The translations under genes were made by a program, and so were the position numbers. DNA of 54,514 bases, from assembly GCA_022787165.1 (NCBI GenBank), contig JALFVL010000003.1, positions 1-54,514 on the forward strand, given 5' to 3'. The stretch is from Clostridiales bacterium. Its GTDB lineage: Bacteria; Bacillota; Clostridia; Christensenellales; Aristaeellaceae. Of the stretch, positions 24,311 through 32,620 are shown piece by piece. The notes under the pieces were generated by a model that had not been told where the DNA came from, did no database searches, and was given only the letters and a program-made list of their open reading frames with translations. Within the stretch, counting starts at the first letter, position 1. Each line of letters begins with the position of its first letter.

Positions 24311-25828
24311 ATGAAAAGAGCCAGAGCATTCCTGCCCGTCGCGGCCGTCTTCCTGTGGGCGCTGCTGCTGCTGCCGTTTTTCCTCGGCGCGAGCGCCGCG
24401 CACCCCGCGACGGACGATTTCACCTTCGCCCTCTACACCCATCCGACCTGGCTTCAGACGGGCAGCCTGCCGCATGTGATCAAGGATGCGCTCAGCTATG
24501 CGCTGCGCACCTGGCGCGACTGGCAGGGGACGGTGACGGGCGTCATCGTGATGGCGCTCAACCCGGCGGTCTTTGACCTTACGCATTACGGCGCGCATGC
24601 GGTCATGCTGCTCCTGCTGATTCTCGTTTCGGCGCTGGTGTTCCTGCGGCACATGCTCTGCGGGCGTCTGGGCCTGCCCCGGCATCTGGGCCTGCCGCTG
24701 GCGATGGCGCTTTGTGCCGTGCAGCTGCTGTTTTTGCCGGACATCGTCGAGGGCGTCTACTGGTTCAATGGCGCATGGTTTTACATGGGCGCGCAGTCCG
24801 TCGCGCTGCTGACGCTGGTGCTGTGCGACCGTCTGAGCGTCAGCAGCCTGCGGGGCGCGAAAAAGGGGCTGGCGTTTGCGCTGGCGGGCGCCGTGCTCTT
24901 CGCGCTGGGGATGGACAATTACATCACCGCGATGATGACCTGCGCGGCGCTTTTCATGATGGCGGCGCAGCGGGCGTGGGCCTGCCACCAGACGCCAGCG
25001 GGCGAGGAGCAGGCGCAGCAAAAGCGCGCGGCCATCCGCACGGCGCTGCTGCTCGCGCCCATCGGCGCGGGGCTGCTGCTCTCCGTCATCGCGCCGGGCA
25101 ACGCTGTGCGCATGGAGACGGACGGCGCGCACCAGAGCGGCCTTGGCTGGCTGCTGCTCTCCATCGTCTGGACGCTGCGGGACGCGGCGGGCTACTTCGT
25201 GCGCTTCTCGATCAAGACGCCGCTGCTGGCGCTGCTTTGCCTGCTGGCCCCGATGCTCACCCGGGCGTTTTCGCGCGTGACGGCGGAGCGGCCGGAGATG
25301 GGCAGACGCTGTCCGCCGGTCTGGGCGACGCTGCTGGGGACGTACCTGATCCTCTGCGCGATGATCATCCCGCACATGTATTCCTCGGGCTATGCGGGCT
25401 CGGGGCGCGTGGTGAACATGTACCACAGCTATGTCGTTTTGGCCGTGCCCATCGCGCTGTGTCTGGTCATTCTGCGCCTTGGCGGCGAGGGACGAGCGCG
25501 CATGGCCTCGCCGGTGGCGAAGCGGGTCTGCGCGCTGGCGGCGGTCTGCGCGCTGGCGGTCTGCCTGGCGGGCGGACAGCTGGGCAACTATGTAAAGCTC
25601 GTCTCGGATCAGCTGGACGGCACGCAGGCGGCGTATATCGCGCAGTTTGAGCGCGAATACGCGCTCTGTGAGGCGGCCGGGCCGAAGGACGACGTCGTGC
25701 TGCCCGCGTGGACGGTGCAGACCGTGACCGGCAAGCCGACGGCTTATGAGGACCCGGCGGTGTGGACAAACGAGGCGATGGCGTCGTTCTTTGGCGTAAA
25801 GAGCGTTCGCGTGGAGGAACAGCTGTGA
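24311..25828 (+). CDS. Polytopic membrane protein, DUF6056-like
   Basis: A 505-residue integral membrane protein with roughly ten hydrophobic helices. The first extracellular loop has HPATDDFTFALYTHPTW near residue 30 and a later loop VEGVYWFNGAWFYMGAQSV near 150, features I associate with DUF6056/GtrII-like putative glycosyltransferases that use lipid-linked sugars. The C-terminal 80 residues are an outside soluble tail. AGAAGGAG precedes the ATG. Its stop overlaps the GTG start of the polysaccharide deacetylase, so both probably act on cell-envelope glycans. Function is inferred. Confidence 0.65.
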   Translation: MKRARAFLPVAAVFLWALLLLPFFLGASAAHPATDDFTFALYTHPTWLQTGSLPHVIKDALSYALRTWRDWQGTVTGVIVMALNPAVFDLTHYGAHAVMLLLLILVSALVFLRHMLCGRLGLPRHLGLPLAMALCAVQLLFLPDIVEGVYWFNGAWFYMGAQSVALLTLVLCDRLSVSSLRGAKKGLAFALAGAVLFALGMDNYITAMMTCAALFMMAAQRAWACHQTPAGEEQAQQKRAAIRTALLLAPIGAGLLLSVIAPGNAVRMETDGAHQSGLGWLLLSIVWTLRDAAGYFVRFSIKTPLLALLCLLAPMLTRAFSRVTAERPEMGRRCPPVWATLLGTYLILCAMIIPHMYSSGYAGSGRVVNMYHSYVVLAVPIALCLVILRLGGEGRARMASPVAKRVCALAAVCALAVCLAGGQLGNYVKLVSDQLDGTQAAYIAQFEREYALCEAAGPKDDVVLPAWTVQTVTGKPTAYEDPAVWTNEAMASFFGVKSVRVEEQL

Positions 25829-27180
25829 GAAGGAGACTTTTTGCCGCCGCGCTTACGGCGCTGCTGCTGATGATGACGGCATCGGTCTGCGCTGCGCAGG
25901 AGGCGCTTGGCGAGGACGGCCTGTATGCCGAGACGCCGGCGCTGCTGCGCCTGCGGCAGGAGATGGTCAGCGAGACGGCGGAGGACGGCGTGACCCTGCG
26001 GCGAACCTATCCCTCGACGGCCAACGCGCAGGTGGACGCGCAGATGCGCGCGCTCGTGGACGACATGGCGGCGCGCGGCGTCGCGCTGGGCGAGGGTGCG
26101 CCGCAGATGACGCAGCTCGACGTGGGCGCGGTTGTCACGCGGACGGGCACGCAGTGGATGAGCTTCCTGACGCTCGCCGAGGCGACGGCGGGAACGACCT
26201 ATCTGGGCGTCGAAATGCAGACGCGCGTCTATGACATGGAGAGCGGGACGCGCCTCGCGCTGACGGACATTTTTGCGCCGGAAAGCGAGGCCTGGACGCG
26301 GATGGCGCAGGCCGTGCGCGAGCAGCTGACGGCCGCGTTCCCCGGCGAGGAGCCGGACGCGCAGGCGCTTGACGCGCTCTGCACCCGTGAGGCGATCGAG
26401 GCGGCGGACTTCACCCTTGGCGCGGCGCGCCTGCTGCTGACGTATCGCGCGGACGCCATCTATCCCGGCAAGATCACGCTGCTGCATGTGTCGCTCGGCT
26501 ATGACGAATACCGGCCGCTGATGAAAGCACAGGCGCAGGCGCAGACCGACAACAGCCGCTGGCGTATGGCGGCGCTGACGTTTGACGACGGCGGCGCGGT
26601 CAAATACACGTCGGGCGTGCTCGATGCGCTGCGCCAGTATGGCGCGCAGGCGACGTTCTTCATCGTCGGCAACCGGATGCAGGCAAATGCCTGCGTGCTC
26701 TACCGCCAGCAGAACTGCGCCTACTCCCTCCAGTCGCACAGCTATACGCACAAGTATCAGCTCACGGGGGAGGAGATGCTCGCGCAGAAGGAGCAGTTCG
26801 CCGCGGAGATGGGCGCGATGGTCGGCGTCGTGCCGGCGCTCATGCGCGCGCCCGGCGGCAGGGAGACGGGCTATGTGAAGCATGAGATCGGCTATCCGCT
26901 GATCCACTGGTCGCTCGCCAGCCGCGATTCCGGCAGCGAGGATTACAAGCGCATCGCGAATTACGTCTGCTACAACATCGCCCCCGGCGAAATCGTGCTG
27001 ATGCACGACCTCAACCCGTACAGCCCGCGCTACGCGGGGCTGATCCTCGAGCGCCTTTGCGACCAGGGCTATCTGTTCGTGACGGTGGAGGAGCTCTTTG
27101 CACAGGCGGGCATCGAGCTCGAGCCGAACGTCGTCTATTACAGCCCCAACCGCGAGCCGGTCAGGCCGGAGACGGAATGA
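25825..27180 (+). CDS. Polysaccharide deacetylase with N-terminal DUF3298-like domain (PdaC-like)
   Basis: A 451-residue exported hydrolase. The GTG at 25825 overlaps the upstream TGA (GTGA) and follows GGAGGA by 7 bases, giving a signal peptide MRRRLFAAALTALLLMMTAS. Residues about 40-235 resemble DUF3298; residues about 245-430 are a NodB domain with TFDDGG, the metal-site HSYTH, RAPGGRETG and LMHDLNPY. The domain order equals that of Bacillus PdaC, which N-deacetylates peptidoglycan. Translationally coupled to the DUF6056-like gene. Confidence 0.85.
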   Translation: MRRRLFAAALTALLLMMTASVCAAQEALGEDGLYAETPALLRLRQEMVSETAEDGVTLRRTYPSTANAQVDAQMRALVDDMAARGVALGEGAPQMTQLDVGAVVTRTGTQWMSFLTLAEATAGTTYLGVEMQTRVYDMESGTRLALTDIFAPESEAWTRMAQAVREQLTAAFPGEEPDAQALDALCTREAIEAADFTLGAARLLLTYRADAIYPGKITLLHVSLGYDEYRPLMKAQAQAQTDNSRWRMAALTFDDGGAVKYTSGVLDALRQYGAQATFFIVGNRMQANACVLYRQQNCAYSLQSHSYTHKYQLTGEEMLAQKEQFAAEMGAMVGVVPALMRAPGGRETGYVKHEIGYPLIHWSLASRDSGSEDYKRIANYVCYNIAPGEIVLMHDLNPYSPRYAGLILERLCDQGYLFVTVEELFAQAGIELEPNVVYYSPNREPVRPETE

Positions 27181-27211
27181 GCCGGGTTTATCCCGAATGG
27201 CTTCCATCAAT

Positions 27212-27269
27212 GCGAATCGAAGAAGAGAGTCCGAGGGGCTTGGCCCTCGGACTCTCTTCTTCGATTCGC
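27212..27269. repeat. Perfect 26-bp inverted repeat between convergent genes
   Basis: Two perfectly complementary 26-base arms (GCGAATCG... to ...CCGAGGG and its complement) flank the 6-base loop GCTTGG. It lies between the convergent deacetylase and beta-galactosidase genes and could terminate both, though no T-run follows. Its core (GAAGAAG, AGTCCGAGGG) resembles part of the dispersed repeat at 8953-9023. Confidence 0.85.
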
Positions 27270-27298
27270 GCTTACGGCCCGCTTTTCTGAGGATGGAA

Positions 27299-29044
27299 TC
27301 ACCCCAGCGCAGGCTCGCTTTCAAGCGTCACCTTCCCGAAGCGGCCCTCCGTCTCGACGATCAGCAGCTCGTTTTCGCCCTCGCGCAGCAGCGGCGCGGG
27401 GATGTACAGGCGGCGCTGCGGCCCGATCTCCCAGAAGCGGCCGAGCGTAAAGCCGTTGAGGAAGACCGTGCCCTTGCCCCAGCCGGTCAGGTCGAGGAAG
27501 GTGTCGGCGCACCGGTCGACCTCAAAGGACAGCAGATGGACAGCGGGACCCTGCACAGGCGCTTTGTCCTGCGGACGCAGGGCGAGCATCGCGTCCTCAT
27601 CGAGGACGAACATGTCCCAGCCGTAGCGCTGATGGTTGTTGAGCACGACCGCGCCGTCAATGCCCTTGCGCTGCTGCTCGATCTTGTAGCTGTAATTGAC
27701 GCGGCCCAGGTTCTCCACGAGGATGTCGAGCACAGCGCCCGGGCGAACGGGCACCGGCGTCTCAAAGACGTGCGCGCTGAGCAGCTCGCGGTCATAGAGC
27801 GTGACCAGCGGCTGCCCGTCGAGGAAGACCTGCGCGCGGTCGTTCGCGCCGACGAGCTGGAGGCTGCGCAGCTCGCGCTCGTTGACGAGCGTCGTGCGGT
27901 AAAGCGTGTAGCCGACGTCCTGCCCAAGGCGCTCCATGCTCTGCGGCGTCACATGATGATGCGCCGGGCGCGCGGCGGCCAGCGGGAGCAGCGGCGCGGC
28001 GGCGAGATGCTTCGCCTCGCCAAAGCCGGCGCGCGGAATCTCCGCAATCTCGACCGGCGGAACGGGAGCGTCCTGATGCGCCTCGATCGCGGCCTTGAAG
28101 AGGCGGTATTTTTCCGTCTCGCGGCCGTCCTCGCTCAGCGGGGCGTCGTAGTCGTAGCTCGTCGTGTCCGGCGTCAGGCGGTCATAGTCGTTGCTGCCGT
28201 TCATCAGGCCGAAGCTCGTGCCGCCGTGGAACATGTAGATGTTGACGTGACCGAGCGCGAGCAGGTCGGCAAAGTCCTTCGCGCAGACGGCGGCGTCGGT
28301 TGTGCTGTGCTTGCCGCAGCCCCAGTGGTCAAACCAGCCGCACCAGAACTCCATGCACATCAGCGGCTTGATGCCGTGCGCGGTCATGATGGCGAAGCGC
28401 TCCTTCGTCTGCGAGCCGAAGTTGCCGGTCTGGAAGACGCCCTCCGTGCGGCCGCAGGCGAGCATGTCGTCCTCCGGGCCGTCGGAGGTGAAGAGCGGCA
28501 CGTCGATGCCGCGCGCCGTCATCGCGTCGCGCAGCGCGGCCAGATAGGCCTTGTCGTCGCCGTAGGAGCCGTATTCATTCTCGACCTGCATCATCAGCAC
28601 GGGGCCGCCGTGAGTCACCTGCAGCGGAACCAGGCGCGGAATCAGCTCGTCGTAGTAGGCGAGCACGTGCTTCATGTAGGCCGGATCGCTGCAGCGCAGC
28701 CGCATGCCGTCCTCCTCGAGCAGCCAGGCCGGGAAGCCGCCGAACTCCCATTCGCCGCAAATGTAGGGCGTCGGGCGGAGGAGGACATACAGCCCGACCT
28801 CCTGCGCCAGGCGCACGAACGCCGCCACGTCGCGCCAGCCGCTGAAGTCGAATTCGCCCCTGCGGCGCTCATGGAAGTTCCAGGGGATGTAGGTCTCCAC
28901 GGTGTTGCAGCCCATGGCCTTGAGCTTGAGGAGCCTGTCGCGCCAGTACTGCGGCACGACGCGGAAATAATGGATGGAGCCGGAGATGATTTGGAACCTT
29001 TTCCCATCGAGATAGAAGTCGTCGCGGATTTCAAAGGTGCTCAT
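27299..29044 (-). CDS. Beta-galactosidase, glycoside hydrolase family 35
   Basis: A 581-residue enzyme without a signal peptide, so probably cytoplasmic. The (beta/alpha)8 barrel (about 1-320) opens DDFYLDGKRFQIISGSIHYFRVVP and contains ETYIPWNFHE, the acid/base glutamate in QVENEYGSYGDD near residue 157 and the nucleophile region MCMEFWCGWFDHW near 232. C-terminal beta-sandwich domains end with LTGWGKGTVFLNGFTLGRFW. GGGAGGC precedes the ATG. It would release galactose from galactosides, fitting the Mgl importer. Its promoter and an upstream palindrome are visible. Confidence 0.92.
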   Translation of the reverse strand: MSTFEIRDDFYLDGKRFQIISGSIHYFRVVPQYWRDRLLKLKAMGCNTVETYIPWNFHERRRGEFDFSGWRDVAAFVRLAQEVGLYVLLRPTPYICGEWEFGGFPAWLLEEDGMRLRCSDPAYMKHVLAYYDELIPRLVPLQVTHGGPVLMMQVENEYGSYGDDKAYLAALRDAMTARGIDVPLFTSDGPEDDMLACGRTEGVFQTGNFGSQTKERFAIMTAHGIKPLMCMEFWCGWFDHWGCGKHSTTDAAVCAKDFADLLALGHVNIYMFHGGTSFGLMNGSNDYDRLTPDTTSYDYDAPLSEDGRETEKYRLFKAAIEAHQDAPVPPVEIAEIPRAGFGEAKHLAAAPLLPLAAARPAHHHVTPQSMERLGQDVGYTLYRTTLVNERELRSLQLVGANDRAQVFLDGQPLVTLYDRELLSAHVFETPVPVRPGAVLDILVENLGRVNYSYKIEQQRKGIDGAVVLNNHQRYGWDMFVLDEDAMLALRPQDKAPVQGPAVHLLSFEVDRCADTFLDLTGWGKGTVFLNGFTLGRFWEIGPQRRLYIPAPLLREGENELLIVETEGRFGKVTLESEPALG

Positions 29045-29146
29045 ACGTTGCCTCCCATAGATAGTTGCCCCGGTGGGGGACGAAAGAATGGCCGGAGCTC
29101 CTGCGCACGGGGGAGCAGACCGGCGCGAAAGGGATCTGATAGCAAC

Positions 29147-29175
29147 AGCATAGCAAAGATTGGGGCAAAGCGCAA
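29147..29175 (-). promoter_or_regulatory. Promoter of the GH35 gene
   Basis: On the minus strand TTGCGC (29170-29175) and TATGCT (29147-29152, preceded by an extended TGC) are 17 bp apart. The modest -35 fits a promoter that needs an activator. Confidence 0.65.
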
Positions 29176-29210
29176 GAGCGCGGGCCTTTCCCGGCGACTT
29201 TTTTCAAAGT

Positions 29211-29227
29211 GGTTAATTTGATTAACC
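29211..29227. promoter_or_regulatory. Operator-like palindrome upstream of the GH35 promoter
   Basis: GGTTAATTTGATTAACC: perfect 7-bp arms with a 3-bp centre, about 35 bp upstream of the -35 box, a typical activator position. The neighbouring small XRE gene lies on the other side and reads away. Confidence 0.6.
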
Positions 29228-29326
29228 AAACAGGCGAACTAAAGCCCCTCATCCCGGGAAGAATCCCCGTTCAGCGCGCCCAGAATGGCGTAGACCGAGG
29301 CCTTCGGGCGCGCCATCCGCATCCGG

Positions 29327-29527
29327 TTGGCGGAGCTTGACATGCAGCAGAGCGACCTGGCCCGGATGCTGGGCACGAGCGAGGCCTATATCACCTACCT
29401 GATCTACGGCGACCGGCGGGATGAGGCCTGGGTCGCGCGAATCTGCCAGGCGCTGGGGATGGAGGCGGAGCGCTTTGTGGGCGATGACCCGGGACAAAAG
29501 GAGGTGGCGCTCCCGGCGAAAGTATGA
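29327..29527 (+). CDS. Small XRE-type helix-turn-helix protein, N-terminus uncertain
   Basis: A 66-residue Cro/C1-type HTH protein: QQSDLARMLGTSEAYITYLIYGDRR is the helix-turn-helix. The reading frame extends upstream with plausible HTH sequence (TEAFGRAIRIRLAEL) to a TAG at 29291, itself two codons after an ATG at 29285. The only later starts are TTG 29327 and ATG 29342, neither with a good ribosome site. Either translation begins at a weak start or the gene is broken by an amber codon at position 3. It lies between the divergent GH35 gene and a lipoprotein gene. Confidence 0.5.
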   Translation: MAELDMQQSDLARMLGTSEAYITYLIYGDRRDEAWVARICQALGMEAERFVGDDPGQKEVALPAKV

Positions 29528-29563
29528 TACAATGCTGTCATCAGCAAAAGAGGGGATGACGGC

Positions 29564-29956
29564 TTGAAAAAGATGCGATTGGCTGTGCTGCTGCTCGTCT
29601 GTCTGGCGGCGCTTGCGGGCTGCCAGGGTGTGGAGCAGACGCTGCACGAGCTGGGCACAAAAATTGAGGATGCGCAGGTCTCCACGCCGCAGAACAACGG
29701 CGGGGATATCGACTGGAGCTTCGTGCCCGTGGTGCGCGAGAGGGCCGTCTCCATGTTTGAGCAGGCCTTCCCCGAGGCGACCGTCAAGGAGACCGGCGTG
29801 GCCTGCAGGAACACGAAGACGGGCCGCGCGATCGTGACGATTACCTACGAGATGAACGGCAGGACCGGCACCTACGGCTTCGATTACGAAAAAAATGAAA
29901 ACGGCGAATACGAACTCACGCGCTACGGCGACGGCGTCAGCGCAGACGATCTCTGA
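29564..29956 (+). CDS. Small lipoprotein of unknown function
   Basis: A 130-residue exported protein. The signal peptide ends in LAALAGC, a lipobox with Cys at about residue 20. The mature part is a small alpha/beta domain (VRERAVSMFEQAFPEATVKETG ... IVTITYEMNGRTGTYGFDYE), which looks PepSY-like in pattern but is not certain. The start is TTG 29564, 7 bases after AGGGGA; the ATG at 29573 is too far. A TACAAT at 29528-29533 may be its -10 element. It ends before a GC-rich terminator. Confidence 0.7.
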   Translation: MKKMRLAVLLLVCLAALAGCQGVEQTLHELGTKIEDAQVSTPQNNGGDIDWSFVPVVRERAVSMFEQAFPEATVKETGVACRNTKTGRAIVTITYEMNGRTGTYGFDYEKNENGEYELTRYGDGVSADDL

Positions 29957-29980
29957 GCAGGCGCTCTTTTTTGAATCAAA

Positions 29981-30015
29981 ACAGCGGCTCCGGGGTATGC
30001 CCCCGGGGCCGCTGT
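29981..30015 (+). terminator. GC-rich terminator-like hairpin after the lipoprotein gene
   Basis: ACAGCGGC-CCGGGG pairs with CCCCGG-GCCGCTGT, followed by CATAGATTT. The T-tract is poor. Confidence 0.6.
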
Positions 30016-30044
30016 CATAGATTTCCCCCAAAGGGGCGATGCGG

Positions 30045-30665
30045 GTGTACAGAATTCTGATGATCGAAAGCGCCGCGCGCGGCGTGCTTTGCGTCAACGG
30101 CCAGTTCTGCGGGCCGCTCGAGGAGGGCGGGCAGGCGTTTCCCGCCTCGCCGGAGGCGGAAATCTACGCGCAGCTCTTTCCGTTTTCCCCAGGCGCGGCG
30201 CCGTTGACGGTCGAAATGCGGCTGCGTGGCGGGGAGATCGAGCGCCTGGAGCCGCAGGAGCATGCCTATGCGCTCCTCTGGCCGGACGGCATCATCGAGC
30301 TGGAGCTGCGCCCCGGATGGCCGGGGGAGCCGCCCGCGCCGCAGGAGACGCAGACCGCCGCCTCCGGCACGCTGCTTCGCTACCTGGCGATGCGGCTGGC
30401 CGGCGACGCGGAGGCGGAGCTGCTGCTTCTGCGCCCGCAGGAGACGCCGGAGCTGCCGCCGTATGACGCGGTCGTGCCGCTGCGCTTTGCGCCGCTTCGC
30501 TCGGGCGAGCGTTTTGACGAGCGGGCCGGGCTCGTGCGCCGCCTCGCCCCGAACGTCGCGCGGGTGGACGCGGCGCTGGCTGTGACCGTCCCGGCGGGGC
30601 AGGGCCGAAGGCGCATCGAGACGATCGAGGTTCAGCCGTTCTCCGCGCCCGCGACGATGCGGTAA
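30045..30665 (+). CDS. Hypothetical protein, tail overlapping bceB
   Basis: A roughly 206-residue soluble protein I do not recognise, with a start-proximal YRILMIESAARGVLCVNGQFCGPL and many short beta-like segments; no signal peptide or membrane helix. GTG 30045 is 8 bases after AAGGGG; the ATG at 30039 is too close to it. The last 34 bases overlap the 3' end of the convergent bceB gene. Codon use is like the neighbours, so it is likely a real gene. Confidence 0.6.
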   Translation: MYRILMIESAARGVLCVNGQFCGPLEEGGQAFPASPEAEIYAQLFPFSPGAAPLTVEMRLRGGEIERLEPQEHAYALLWPDGIIELELRPGWPGEPPAPQETQTAASGTLLRYLAMRLAGDAEAELLLLRPQETPELPPYDAVVPLRFAPLRSGERFDERAGLVRRLAPNVARVDAALAVTVPAGQGRRRIETIEVQPFSAPATMR

Positions 30666-32620
30666 TACGTCCGCGAGGTGATGACATATACGACCGTGTA
30701 GAGCGCGGCGAAGAGCGCGAAGGACGCAAGCGTCGTCAGCGCGAGCAGGCGCGTGTTCGTCAGGCCGAAGGCGATGAGCAGCTTGCCGATCATCGGGAAG
30801 GCGAATGCCGTGTGCAGGCCGGAGGCAAGCAGCGGCAGGAAGAAGACCGTCAGCAGCTGAGAGTTGACGCTTTGGCGGATCATGGCGCGCGAGAGGCCGA
30901 CCTTGCGCATGATTTCGAAATTGGCCTGATCCTCAAAGCCCTCGGTGATTTGCTTGTAATACATGCTCAGCACGGCGGCGCAGAGGAACGCGGCGCTGAG
31001 CATCGCGCCCAGAAAGAGGAAGCTCGCGCAGCTGGAGAGGTAGTCCGCCCGGTTGTCCGCGCGGCAGGCGATGCCGACGTTAAGCCCCTGCGCGCCCAGC
31101 GCGCTTGCCAGCGCTTTGGCCAGCGCGGATTGCGCCGCCTCGTCGAGCTCCGTGTCAAAGGCGTATTCGGTGGTGATATGGGTGGGCAGGCTGCCGTCGC
31201 CCAGCGTCAGGCGCTGCGCCTGAACCGCGCCGAGGTCGTCCATGCCGGGGACGACGAGCAGCAGGGAATCGACGACGTCCGGCTCGATAAAAGGCTGGGG
31301 CAGGTCGATACCGGTCTGCGCGAGGGTGTAGGTGATGCCGCCAAGGAGCGTCACATGGTCGGAGAGGTAGCGTGTCAGCGAGCCGCCCGCCAGCGCCTCG
31401 CCGGAGGAGAGCGTCACCTGCGTGCCCATGAGCGCGTTGTAATCCTCAAGCGGCAGGAGCGTCGCGACGCAGAGCCGGTCGTTTGTGTCATCGCCGGGGA
31501 GGACGGTGTCCCCGTGCAGGCGGCCTGCGAAGGTGAGCGTGCGCTGGGCGGACACGCGAAGAGGCGTCACGCCCTCCGCCTCAAGCAGCGCCTCGCAGGG
31601 CGCGCTCAGCGCGTCGGCGGGCAGCGCCTCGTCCGAATCGAGGCTGACGGTCAGCTCACGAGGGAAGCGGGTTTTGAGCATGTCCTCCGCGCCGACATAC
31701 AGGCAAAGCACGCTCGAGAGCGTCACCAGCACCATGGTGGAGAGGATGCAGATCATGGAGAGGGACGCGCCGCTGCGCATCATGCGGTAGCGCATGCCCG
31801 AGACGGAGATGAAGTGGTTCGGCCTGTAGTAGTAGCGCTTGTTCTTCTGCATCAGGCCGAGCAGGAAGACGCTGCCGCTCTCAAAGCACAGCGTCGTGCC
31901 GCCGATGACCAGCAGGACGGCGATGAAGAAGAGGGAGAGCGCCTCCATGGCGTTGCGCGTCGAGACAGCCATGACGTAGCCCGCGATGAGCATCGCCGCG
32001 CCCAGCAGCGCGTAGAGCGGCAGAAGGCGCGGCGGCTTGTCGCCGGCCCGGCTGCTTTCCATCAGCCTAAGCGGGCTGGAGCGCAGGACATGGATGATTG
32101 AGCGCAGCGCGATGAGCGCGTAAATCGCCAGGAAGAGGAGCGCCATGTCCGCAAGCATGCGGGGCGAGAGGGAGAAGCCGCCCTCCGCGGCCTGGCCGCA
32201 CAGGCGCAGCAGCCCGAGCTGGAAGGCCTTGGCCAGCAGCGCGCCCAGCAGCAGCCCCAGGGCGATGGAGACCGCCGCGCACAGCAGCGTCTCCCAAAGC
32301 ACGACATGGGCGACGTGGCGCTTGCTCATGCCCAGCATGTTGTACAGGCCCAGCTCACGGTTGCGCTGCTTCATCAGAAACGAGCTCGTGTAGAGCAGGA
32401 AGATCGCGGAGAAGAGGATCATGACCCAGATGCCGAAATTCAGCATCATGACCAGGCTGTCGCCGCCGGGCATCGAGCGGATGGCCGGGTCGCCGGTCAG
32501 GTAGGCGAGCACGGTGGTGATGGCGGCCATCGCGCAGCCGGAGAGCAGATAGGGCGCGTACAGGCGGCGCTGCTTGCGGATGTTGTCCGCGGCCAGGCGC
32601 GCATACAGCGAGAGATTCAT
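30632..32620 (-). CDS. bceB: BceB-type ABC transporter permease (FtsX family)
   Basis: A 662-residue membrane protein with about ten helices. It starts LYARLAADNIRKQRRLYAPYLLSG, and QRNRELGLYNMLGMSKRHVAHVV near residue 87 is the FtsX coupling region. A large extracellular domain (about 310-510) lies between helices 7 and 8, the hallmark of BceB permeases that sense and remove cell-wall-active peptides. Start overlaps the bceA stop (ATGA). It works with BceA and signals to BceS. Confidence 0.9.
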   Translation of the reverse strand: MNLSLYARLAADNIRKQRRLYAPYLLSGCAMAAITTVLAYLTGDPAIRSMPGGDSLVMMLNFGIWVMILFSAIFLLYTSSFLMKQRNRELGLYNMLGMSKRHVAHVVLWETLLCAAVSIALGLLLGALLAKAFQLGLLRLCGQAAEGGFSLSPRMLADMALLFLAIYALIALRSIIHVLRSSPLRLMESSRAGDKPPRLLPLYALLGAAMLIAGYVMAVSTRNAMEALSLFFIAVLLVIGGTTLCFESGSVFLLGLMQKNKRYYYRPNHFISVSGMRYRMMRSGASLSMICILSTMVLVTLSSVLCLYVGAEDMLKTRFPRELTVSLDSDEALPADALSAPCEALLEAEGVTPLRVSAQRTLTFAGRLHGDTVLPGDDTNDRLCVATLLPLEDYNALMGTQVTLSSGEALAGGSLTRYLSDHVTLLGGITYTLAQTGIDLPQPFIEPDVVDSLLLVVPGMDDLGAVQAQRLTLGDGSLPTHITTEYAFDTELDEAAQSALAKALASALGAQGLNVGIACRADNRADYLSSCASFLFLGAMLSAAFLCAAVLSMYYKQITEGFEDQANFEIMRKVGLSRAMIRQSVNSQLLTVFFLPLLASGLHTAFAFPMIGKLLIAFGLTNTRLLALTTLASFALFAALYTVVYVITSRTYYRIVAGAENG

